Below are positions 55,834 to 64,000 of a DNA stretch of 64,000 bases, in pieces. Under the pieces are notes generated by a model that saw only the letters and a list, made by a program, of their open reading frames with translations, did not search any database and had not been told where the DNA came from. Origin of the DNA: Ciona intestinalis (taxonomy: Eukaryota; Chordata; Ascidiacea; Phlebobranchia; Cionidae); the NCBI RefSeq assembly GCF_000224145.3, contig NC_020173.2, positions 5,899,039 through 5,963,038 on the forward strand, written 5' to 3'. Both the position numbers and the translations under genes were made by a program. Every line of letters starts with the position of its first letter. The first letter of the stretch is position 1.

Positions 55834-56842
55834 ATTACAAGCTTGGTCAGTGATTTATTTAATTATTTGTGTAGTTGGTCTGTTAAAAACACACTTAAAA
55901 TAATTATTAATTAAAAACTATAGCTGTATTACTAAAACAAAAATGTGAATTTTGTTAAAAAATTATTTGCATTCGTTTCCACATAGACATGATATACACA
56001 TTTTTTATTAGGGGAGTGTCGTCAAAACGTAACAGTTAAATATAGAAAACCTAAACATATGAGAATGGGGCTGAGGCTTTAAGGGGTTCTACTGAAATAA
56101 TGAACAAATTCACTGCACTTACAAATGTAAATATAAACAAGTGTATCAAAAGTAGTCCGAGACTGACGTAGCTGTATAGTACTGTACAGAGTCCGTATAT
56201 AAACATGTTTTAGGGTAAAATAGATACCGTTAGCACATGATTTTAAATATGTTTTAGCAATTCACAACGCCCTTTTGAAGTCGTGAGGCTAGGGTTATAT
56301 ATTTCTGTAAACATTCTTTGTTTACCACAAAAAAGCACATAGAAATGACTTTTATGCGGCAGTGGTAAAACTTCACTTCTATAAGTTGTAGGCATAAGTT
56401 TATGAAAGGCTATTGGCGTGATGGAAACAACTTCCTGTCTTGTGTAAGATAGAGTTATGACTCATTCAATGTGAGAGCGAAACTACTTGTATCAAAATAC
56501 TTTTGCTATTTTAGAACCAACAGCATGCGTAGATGAATGAATGAGTAAGTATATACGTATTGCACAAAAGTCAAGGGTTTGTTTAGGACTTTGTCAGGTC
56601 GTGGTTATTGGGGTTATGTTGAAAAATAAAGCATATAGGTGTAGCGTATGCTTATATAGCTAGTTCAGCTACAACTTCAAATTGTTAAATTTCTATATAA
56701 GAAAAGCAGAAAATTAGCACCTATAGATTATGTGTTTACAAATAAAATTTTGAATAATAACGTTCCGAGTTATAGTATTTATACATATATGGGACTGTAA
56801 CGATAGAAGGGTGAATATGTAGTATATAAATTGCTAAGGTAA

Positions 56843-57018
56843 AGGTGGTATATGTTTTATTTCTATTTTACCGTCCAACTTGGTAGTAAACAAGGAATAT
56901 TTAAATAAATATATAGAGGTATTCTCACGACTCTAAAAGAGCTTGTTTATTGTTAAAAACAGAGTTAGGAAAAATTGGATAATATATTCCAACGGTATCC
57001 ATCTTACCCCACTATGTA
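56843..57018. mobile_element. Family A MITE, diverged
   Basis: 'ttggtagtaaacaaggaata', 'attctcacgactctaaaaga', 'ccatcttaccccacta'. Confidence 0.6.
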
Positions 57019-57393
57019 CTATCCTTTATGTAAAGAAACAACACAGAGTATCCATTGTTTCCTACAGGGAAGTAAAAGCTCAATACAAAGCAGTGTCTCG
57101 GCCCCACACATCAGCTTATGCAGGATAGCTAAACAATGTTGGTTGCTCACATCCGGAGAAGAATGGCATAGACGTTAAAGCAAGCGCAAGAACTCGACTG
57201 TTTTTCCCGAATTAAAAAACTTTAAGTCAAATAAACGTAATGAGTAAAAGAAATATTGTTAAGCTACGGTTTTATATTGATATTTTTCGTCGCTGCAATA
57301 TAGCTTTGGCGGACACTCTAAAATGGTATTATAAGTTATATAGGAAACAGAATATTAAATGTGCTAACGGTATATCCAGTATTTAATGGTAAT

Positions 57394-57605
57394 TATACAG
57401 CAGGGTGGGGGGAGATGGGACATCTTTTCATTCTATTTATATATTTCTACATTTTCTCTCCCAGCAAGTAAACAAAGAACATACAAAGAGTTATGAAACC
57501 GTATCTTCACGACTCCCATAGACCGTTGTGAATTGTTTAAAAACACGATTAGAATATTTGGATACTATGTGCTAAAGATGTCCCGTCTTCCCTCATCCTA
57601 CTACA
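57394..57605. mobile_element. Family A MITE
   Basis: Left 'tatacagcagggtgggggga', right 'tccctcatcctactaca'; core with about 20 extra bases. Confidence 0.8.
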
Positions 57606-57624
57606 TACGTATTAATAATACAAC

Positions 57625-57638
57625 ATGTATTTTTACAG
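57625..57638 (+). promoter_or_regulatory. Putative SL trans-splice acceptor of DAPP1
   Basis: 'catgtatttttacag' 104 bases upstream of the DAPP1 ATG, just after a MITE. Confidence 0.35.
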
Positions 57639-57742
57639 TGTTAAACACAAAAGTAGGTTTTAGCTTCCGCAAAGCATTTTTAGAGGTTTTTATAAAGGTT
57701 GGCCTTTATCTGAAGCTATACGGTAGCTAGTGCGTTTATGCG

Positions 57743-58507
57743 ATGGTGCAATCGGTGGAGGATTTAGAATGGTATCATGGAGGAATTACTAGACATGTAG
57801 CGGAAGCTTTGCTGATGGCCAACGGTCGTGAAGGGAGTTTTCTGATGCGAGATGTTACTGGTGGGCAATGTATATCTGTTAGAACCAATGATGCCGTCAA
57901 ACATTTCAAAATTGAGGTCACAGCTGATGCTGAGGTCGTTTTCGCTCACGGGTCGTTTATGAGCATGGCGCATCTGCTGCAGGTATTTGCGAACCAACTC
58001 ATTCTGTGCGCTGATTTAGGGAGTTTGTCGAAAAATTTTGACCACGGGACGATGCTGATACTAAAATATCCGTACCCCAAGTCGGTGGACGAACCAGACG
58101 ACTACGACCAGCAAATGGTTTTCCATTCAACGATTCGAAACGACGCTACTTTAGCCGACTTGAAACAGAAAACAAAAGCTCTTCCTCTTGCATCAAAGTC
58201 TGGTTTCCTCACAAAACAAGGCGGACACATCAAGACCTGGAAGTTGAGATGGTTCTCCGTTATCCGGAACGAGTTCAGCTACTTCGACAACCCGACCAGC
58301 TTCCGCCCGATTCGTACCCTTAATTTGGAGGAGTGTTACCGCTGCAATGACTGCGTGGTGGCGGGTAGGGAGAATTGCTTCATGCTAGAATTTCCGGACC
58401 GAACGTGGCTTTTTTCCGCCAGTTCTTCCGACGATCTTGTCGAATGGACCAAAGTGATAAATTGGAAAATTCGCCAAAATTCGAGAGAATCTTTCCCAAC
58501 CAAGTAG
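57743..58507 (+). CDS. DAPP1: Dual adaptor of phosphotyrosine and 3-phosphoinositides (SH2-PH)
   Basis: Single exon, 254 residues (human 280, which has a longer N-terminus). SH2 domain about 9-112: 'LEWYHGGITRHVAEALL', 'GSFLMRD' with the phosphotyrosine-binding Arg at 36, 'VKHFKIEV', 'FANQ'. Linker 'KYPYPKSVDEPDDYDQQ' keeps Tyr121, aligned with the Src-family site Tyr139 of human DAPP1. PH domain about 151-246: 'SGFLTKQGGHIKTWKLRWF' with the basic K..K-x-R pattern that binds PI(3,4)P2/PI(3,4,5)P3, and the closing Trp in 'VEWTKVI'. Known role: adaptor recruited to the plasma membrane downstream of PI3K. Intronless here, whereas the vertebrate gene is multi-exon; the reading frame is whole, so it appears functional. 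Confidence 0.93.
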   Translation: MVQSVEDLEWYHGGITRHVAEALLMANGREGSFLMRDVTGGQCISVRTNDAVKHFKIEVTADAEVVFAHGSFMSMAHLLQVFANQLILCADLGSLSKNFDHGTMLILKYPYPKSVDEPDDYDQQMVFHSTIRNDATLADLKQKTKALPLASKSGFLTKQGGHIKTWKLRWFSVIRNEFSYFDNPTSFRPIRTLNLEECYRCNDCVVAGRENCFMLEFPDRTWLFSASSSDDLVEWTKVINWKIRQNSRESFPTK

Positions 58508-58734
58508 CTCAAACAACACAGAACTAATCAACTTTCGGTAGACCGCCCTTAGACTTTTTCATCTACCCTCAGACTAGAAAAGTTTAAGGTTCAAGACCCC
58601 GAATTCTGTTGCCATTTCATTTCAACATTCGCTCAAAGCGCGCTATAAGTTTGAATTTATTAATCTTGTGGTGTTTTATTTTTGTATAAATGATATCTGC
58701 TTGCCCCAGTCGCCAATTCTTTATATAAATTTTA

Positions 58735-58855
58735 CAAAGTTACATACGGTGACCTGTAAGCGTGCACGAGGTGTATGAAACAGAACAACCTGTTATAACG
58801 ACTGCGGCCGTTGCCCACCCATGCGAGGATAAATAAGTTACATTTATTTATTCAT
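58735..58855. repeat. Family B copy
   Basis: 'caaagttacatacggtgacc' to 'aagttacatttatttattca'. Confidence 0.75.
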
Positions 58856-59037
58856 ATATAAGTCGGTGTAATAATTACCCAGACCCTCTTTAAAGCAACC
58901 AGAGAGTCCACGTTAAAACAGGAACGTCGTTTTCGCGGTATGACGTCAATCGGATCGAAGCTTCCATCTATCGACCAGTTCATTGTTACGTCATAAGTGC
59001 GCCTCCAACTCGCTTGTCGAATAACAATTCGTTTCAT
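58852..59037 (-). other. Exon-like minus-strand frame, unassigned
   Basis: 61 codons starting MKRIVIRQASWRRTYD with 'WSIDGSFDPIDVIPRKRR'. Composition looks coding and GC is locally higher, but no homologue is recognised and the only candidate donor, 'AAAGAG|gtctgg', is weak. Confidence 0.2.
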
Positions 59038-59154
59038 ACGTCATAACCGGGAACTGTTAAGTCACAATGATATACCGAAATCTCTTTATGAGGAAACCGT
59101 TTTCGCTATATAGCTGCATACACTTACACGTTTACGGAATCTATTAAAGTTTTA

Positions 59155-59349
59155 TATAGTCGAGTCGTGGAAAATGGGACACCTTTGGCACATAATATCC
59201 AAATATCCTGATCGTGTTTTAAACAATTAACAACGGCCTATGGGAGTCGTGAGGATATAGTTTCATAATTCATTGAATGGTTCTTTGTTTACTACCAAAT
59301 GTGATGAGAAAATAGAATGAAACTGTGTCCCATCTTCCCCCACCCTATA
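59155..59349. mobile_element. Family A MITE
   Basis: Left 'tatagtcgagtcgtggaaaa', right 'ttcccccaccctatata'; core forward with 'cctgatcgtgttttaaac'. Confidence 0.8.
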
Positions 59350-60054
59350 TAAGTTTTCTACTTCTGTTCAATTTATAAGCGTGTTATAACGACTGTCGTT
59401 TTACTCTTACTTTCCATCTTTTAGCTTTTGTAAACTTCTCGACCACAGCTAACTAGGCCTAAAAAAAGAATTCATTCATTCAAACCTGTTTAAAATTCTA
59501 TAAAGCTACTATATATTGGTAATGTGTTGGAAAAATCAATGATCTTGGTTGTGGTAACTAGTATGTTTCCTGTGTAATTCCCTTTCTCTTTGGTAATGTC
59601 TCTTTATTAGAGATTTGTACATTGTCTGATCATTTAAAGACCGTTGAACAATAAATAATATTACGATCGATATATTTTAGTTTTTTTGCACTTTTGCTGT
59701 TTTAAATGGCAGTTGTATTTTTGTATTTATAACTTCTATTTTTTTGTTTGTTAAAAAAACTAGAGTAAAAAAAACTAGGGTATACACTCTTTTAAATGCT
59801 TTAAAAATTGCAGTCTTTTCAAGTTCGGCATTCACATTTATGACTTTTTTGCATATTTTATCGCTTGTTATTATGTTGTATAAGTTGCACTGTTTAAAAT
59901 TATAGGAACTGCTTATTGAACTGTGAATAATAATAACGATTTTACGAAATACAGAACATGTATAAAAGTTGCAGGTTGCTCTTGAATCCTAATATATAAT
60001 TAATCAATTGGCTTGTGGTTTATGGATTTCTACTCAGTATAAATATAGCGTTTG

Positions 60055-60250
60055 TCGATTGGACAGAGGTTACAGGTTCGAGACTCGAGACTACCACCAT
60101 CGTGAACGTATGTGGCAAGACACTTAACAGCAAATACTTCAGCTCAGTGGTCACTAATGGATTGTAAAAATTGCCAGCCATGCACAAAAATTCACCCACA
60201 AAGTTACATTCGTGTTATAATTGGTAGGCAAGCACAAGGTGTATAAAATA
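60055..60250 (+). mobile_element. SINE D/B, head to B segment
   Basis: 'acaggttcgagactcgagac' (B-box-like), 'accaccatcgtgaacgta', 'ggcaagacacttaacagc', 'cagtggtcactaatgg', then 'acaaagttacattcgtg' and 'ggcaagcacaaggtgtat'. Confidence 0.75.
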
Positions 60251-60692
60251 TCAAGCTAAATTTGGTTTTGCAGCAAATACGTTTTAAAGCGCACGTTTAC
60301 TGCGTCGGGAAAATACAAAGCATAATTGTTTTTGCCTTTAGGAGAATTGGGAATCGAACCAACAAAAATCAATCAGGATTTTAAAGAATAAAACCTCAAT
60401 CCTTTTTCGACTTTGATTTATGTATTTACGGGTTTGGTCCTATTGTAACAGTATATTATTTAACTTGACCTATTGTAACAACACGTTGTACTGTGGGTTG
60501 AGATGGGATAGCGTTAGTCTTAAATAGCATAACTTTTATTTGTTTAATTACAATAACAAATGTCATTTTAATTAACATATCGAAGAGATAAAAACGAATT
60601 AACAGCAAAACTAAATGTGTTATAACAAGCCAAGGATAAAGTAAATAAAGGAGAAATCGTTTAAAGGCGACTGGTAAACCTTATACAACTGA

Positions 60693-60891
60693 TATAGTGG
60701 GATGGGGAAAAGATGGGACACCTTTTCATTCTATTTTTTTGTTCCATTTGGTAGTAAACAAAAAACATTCAAAGAATTATAAAACCGTATTCTCACGACT
60801 CCCATAGACAGTTGTTAATTGTTTAAAACACGATAAGGATATTTAGATATTATGTGCTAAACGTGTCCCATCTTCCCCCACCCTACTATAT
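60693..60891. mobile_element. Family A MITE
   Basis: Left 'tatagtgggatggggaaaag', right 'ttcccccaccctactata'; complete. Confidence 0.85.
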
Positions 60892-61785
60892 ACCGCAAGT
60901 ATAGTATGATAAAAACCTATAAGAAGCAACTCACAGTGGGTTGCAGATCATTAATTAAAGCTGGAGTAACTACATAGAAGAAAAGTGTGCGTATATAAAG
61001 ACACCGGTTATACCAGACCTCGTTGCTACGTGCTGTATGGGCTCAATTCCATAATAAGTTACCTATTAACGAATTACTTATGTTGAAATGAAGCATTAAT
61101 ATGACTATGTTGTGAGCCTCTAGCATGTTATTAAATATCAGGGATTAGTATTAAGTCTTTCACTGCATTAGTTATAGCTGTATCTCATCTGTTAGAGTAG
61201 TATAAGCTGATTTGAAACAGAGATATAGGATATTTCGATGCGTTTCGTTGTGTGTGTTCTTAACGTGTTCGGAGCCGCGTTAGTCGATAAGCAAATTAAA
61301 TATTTGTAGTTAGTTAGTTTGTCGCCTTTTCAACGTTAGTATACGTTTAGTTTGGCGGTCGAACACGAGGCTACAAAGTTAAGATATATAGAACTATTAT
61401 GAAGAAAAGACAGAAGAAACAAGGTTAGTTTCTAAAATGAATATAGTGTACAGGGTTTTGCCCTTATTGTATAATATGAATGTTATTTATATCTTCGAAT
61501 ACGGTAGCGAAGATCAAATTTATTAAAATAACAGCGAGAAAGAAATTGGCAGCAAAACAACAGTCGTTAAAACACGCTATGTAGTAGAATGATAGAAATT
61601 AAACAGAGGAAGTGTCAAAAAAGTATGGCTGCTATACCTTCTAATATTGCAAAGGTACCTTAATACAAGTAGCGTTAGAATGTGTTTACAGTTAAAAAGT
61701 TTTGCGAATGATTGTATATTCGGAAATAGTCGCAAAGATCAGACGATTCCAATATATAATACGTCATTGGCGCCTTCTCTTTTTT

Positions 61786-61943
61786 CTAGAAAGCGAGCAA
61801 AATGTCTCTCATCAGAACCCATGGGATTTTACAATCAGTCTGAGACGAAGCTTTCCATGACGGATCGGCTGCCCAAGAATAGGTTTTACTGCGAGGATTT
61901 ACAAGCGTTTCCAAGGAGCAGAAGTGCCAAGTTTAGTCCATAA
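61786..61943 (+). other. Candidate terminal exon
   Basis: After 'ctcttttttctag' an open frame runs to TAA, encoding '..MGFYNQSETKLSMTDRLP' and 'CEDLQAFPRSRSAKFSP'. A possible upstream first exon (ATG near 61400, Lys-rich, donor 'CAAG|gttagt') would join in the wrong phase, so the partner is unknown. Confidence 0.25.
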
Positions 61944-62198
61944 ATTTAGACAGATTGCCAAGAACCGATAAAGGCGATCGAAGTGTTTAATGAAATTAGT
62001 TTTAAAACGATACAATATGTATACAGAAAACTATATATTGTACTATCGGCGATACATTTTGCCTAAAATGGTATCATTAGTCTTGAAATCAGAAGTCAAA
62101 ACGTTACAATATGTGAATGAAAAACTGCAATCGTGACCAAGAGCTGCAAAATACGTAACCGACAAAAACCGAGGTCCAACCAACTGTTTTGTGAAAGT

Positions 62199-62395
62199 TA
62201 TAGTAGGGTGGGGAAAGATGGGACACCTTTCACACATAATAACCAAATATCCTGATCGTGTTTTAAACAATTAACAACGGCCTATGGAAGTCGTGAAGAT
62301 AAAGTTTTATAAAAAATCGTTGAATGTTTGTTTACTACCAAATTGGAGAAGAAAATAGATTGAAAAGGTGTCCCATCTTCCCCCACCCTACTATA
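62199..62395. mobile_element. Family A MITE
   Basis: Left 'tatagtagggtggggaaaga', right 'ttcccccaccctactata'; near-consensus. Confidence 0.85.
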
Positions 62396-62534
62396 TATAT
62401 TTCGCCTAAAATGGCGTCATCTGTCTCTTTTTTAATTAGAATCTCGAAATCCGTATCTTATATTTAACTTATTTTTATTCAATTTCAGAATAGTTTTAGC
62501 GTTGGTTGGTATATTGTTTGACTTAAAGTTTTAA

Positions 62535-62589
62535 GATGAGGAATAAGTTACGAAGTTGTGTCTTTATATTGCTACTATCATTCTCCGCA
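62535..62589 (+). CDS. Possible first exon with signal peptide
   Basis: ATG followed by RNKLRSCVFILLLSFSAG, a textbook short signal peptide, ending at donor 'GCAG|gtgggtg'. No second exon is found before the window ends at 64000, so the gene, if real, continues to the right. Could be chance. Confidence 0.3.
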
Positions 62590-62651
62590 GGTGGGTGAAA
62601 CTGTCATGTTTGGTTTAGCTTACATAGTTTTATATGGTTGTGAATGTATAA

Positions 62652-62847
62652 AGTATAGGGTGGGGGAGGATGGGACACCCATTCATTCTATTTTCTTGTC
62701 CCATTTGATAGTAAACAAAGAATATTCAAAGAATTATAAAACTGTGTCCTCACGACTCCCATAGACCGTTGTTAATTGTTTAAAACACGATCAGGATATT
62801 TGGATATTGTGTGCTAAAGGTGTCCCATCTTCCCCACCCAAATATAT
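62652..62847. mobile_element. Family A MITE
   Basis: Left 'agtatagggtgggggaggat', right 'cccatcttccccacccaaat'; complete core; opposite orientation to the copy at 62199. Confidence 0.8.
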
Positions 62848-62925
62848 AAAACATCTGGCTGTTTGGTATAGTAGCCTACTGGTAATAGATAGCCTGAGGT
62901 GGATGGGTACCATTAGCCCATAATA

Positions 62926-63108
62926 TATAGTACTGTGGGGTAAGATGGGATATCGTTATAGCACCGAAATCCCAAATGTTTATTGTGTTTTAAACAACTA
63001 ACAACGATCGTTTAGAGTTGTGAGGATACCGTTATATAATTCCGTAAATATTCTTTGTTTACTACCAAAATAACCGATAAATATAGATCATCTTACCCCA
63101 CAGATCTC
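62926..63108. mobile_element. Family A MITE (GGTAAGATGG subtype)
   Basis: Left 'tatagtactgtggggtaaga', right 'gatcatcttaccccacag'. Confidence 0.75.
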
Positions 63109-63714
63109 TACACAGTTATATTGCGCAACACTTTAGCACTTGTCCGCCAAATAGCCCAACCCAACAGTCGCTAAACAAAGTGACAATTATAAGTGTTATG
63201 TTAAACCACACGCCCATATTGAATCTGTCAATTTCTGTTTGGTTTGGACTTATGTGCTATAATATGGTATTTTATGTGAAAATCCCCTTTCTATTTTGAT
63301 TAACTGAAAGTATAGCCAGAGTGTATTTATCAAACAAGTCTGTAATTCTGTTTTATCCATAAGCGTGTTTTAACGACTGCCATTTTACTGTTTTTTCCTG
63401 TATATTTACAAATTACCCTGACCTTCGTGGCCATTGAGGCAAAATAATGTCATTCATAGTGAAACATATCCATAAGGCGAGTACAATGTGAACTTCTAAT
63501 TTATTAGCAGGTGTAATACGTGCACCGTATCGACCCCTTGGCGCGCTTTCGTGTGTTACAGTTAACCACTGTTAATATTTAACAAGATATTTGTCTCTGG
63601 GAAACAGTATCCAGCACCACGCTAAGAGACTGGCCGGTCGTTAGTTACGTTTAATGGGGTTGCGAAACACGCAATGACCTTCATGTAATACGGGCAGTTA
63701 TACTTGCTCGGCAC

Positions 63715-63960
63715 AAATCATTGTGAAATGAATGAGAATGAATGTAACTTATTAAATGAATGTAACTTATTAAATGAATGTAACTTAAGAATGAATGTAA
63801 CTTTTTTATCCTCACATGGCGGGGCAACGACAGTCGTTATCACACAGATGTTCTGTTTCATACACCTCGTGCCCGCTTACAAGTTACCACATATATATAA
63901 CTGAGTTATCCTCACATGGCGGGCCAATGACTGCCGTTATAACATTCTATGTAGTTAAAA
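63715..63960. repeat. Family B copies with amplified 5' edge
   Basis: Four 'aatgaatgtaacttatt'-like units (63728-63810) precede a full B copy and a second partial one. Confidence 0.75.
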
Positions 63961-64000
63961 ACGTTAATTTAAACCCATGGGATTAATGAAAATATGACAT

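Larger units (their letters stand above)
55834..57742. other. Spacer: divergent upstream region of PPP4R2 (-) and DAPP1 (+)
   Basis: Family A pieces at 56203-56380, 56843-57018 and 57394-57605. The stretch 55860-56200 nearest PPP4R2 is free of recognised repeats and is the likely promoter. No exon supported. Confidence 0.45.
58508..64000. other. Right-hand region, mostly mobile-element debris
   Basis: 3' of DAPP1 there are five or more MITE-A copies, SINE copies and family G stretches (59370-59420, 60570-60680, 61500-61650, 63350-63440). Weak exon candidates are listed separately (58852-59037, 61786-61943, 62535-62589). 59560-60050 and 61080-61400 show nothing specific. Confidence 0.4.

Noticed and set aside
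60055-60130. tRNA gene candidate (B-box-like 'ggttcgagactc')
   Set aside because: No cloverleaf can be drawn; it is the tRNA-like head of a SINE. Similar B boxes at 22660 and 25155 were rejected for the same reason.

Overview
The window looks like nuclear DNA from a solitary ascidian of the Ciona intestinalis/robusta type. It is AT-rich, its introns are short and phase-consistent, and vertebrate-like orthologues (WDR75, CFAP70, PPP4R2, DAPP1, an SLC22 carrier) sit close together. Several start codons lie a few bases to about 100 bases downstream of an orphan 3' splice acceptor, as expected for spliced-leader trans-splicing. Introns and spacers are packed with short elements of the kinds known from Ciona. 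No bacterial operons, CRISPR arrays, rRNA or intact tRNA genes were seen.

Layout, left to right. 134-4263 (-): 5' half of a secreted or membrane protein with a Thr-rich stalk and an LDL-receptor-type YWTD propeller, running off the left edge. 6875-8929 (-): single-exon secreted JmjC/cupin plus PQQ-type beta-propeller fusion. 11757-17294 (+): 8-exon four-TM MARVEL/CMTM-like protein with a long His-rich tail. 19236-33446 (+): WDR75, 17 exons, with a whole 5-exon thrombospondin-repeat receptor gene (27513-30912, -) nested antisense in intron 13. 35296-43846 (+): 13-exon SLC22-type carrier. 46558-48235 (+): small 4-exon basic coiled-coil protein, unrecognised. 49225-52533 (-): single-exon CFAP70. 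53225-55575 (-): PPP4R2. 57743-58507 (+): single-exon DAPP1 (SH2-PH). 58508-64000: mostly mobile-element debris, with weak exon candidates at 61786-61943 and 62535-62589.

Exon structures were deduced by hand from GT-AG (one GC-AG, one apparently GA-AG) boundaries; for every multi-exon gene the reading frame closes across all joins.

Five or more repeat families recur. A: about 200 bp MITE, ends TATAGTAGGGTGGGG / CCCCACCCTACTATA, more than 30 copies. B/D: tRNA-derived SINE (D head carrying a 'ggcaagacacttaac'-type motif) whose 3' segment (B, about 100 bp) also occurs alone and in tandem. C: about 104 bp unit, often tandem. E: 126-133 bp palindromic-ended MITE. F: a 185 bp TIR element with a G-rich TTAGGG-like core. 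G: degenerate about 150-200 bp repeat. The genes do not form an obvious single pathway; CFAP70 is ciliary, WDR75 ribosome biogenesis, PPP4R2 phosphatase regulation and DAPP1 phosphoinositide signalling.
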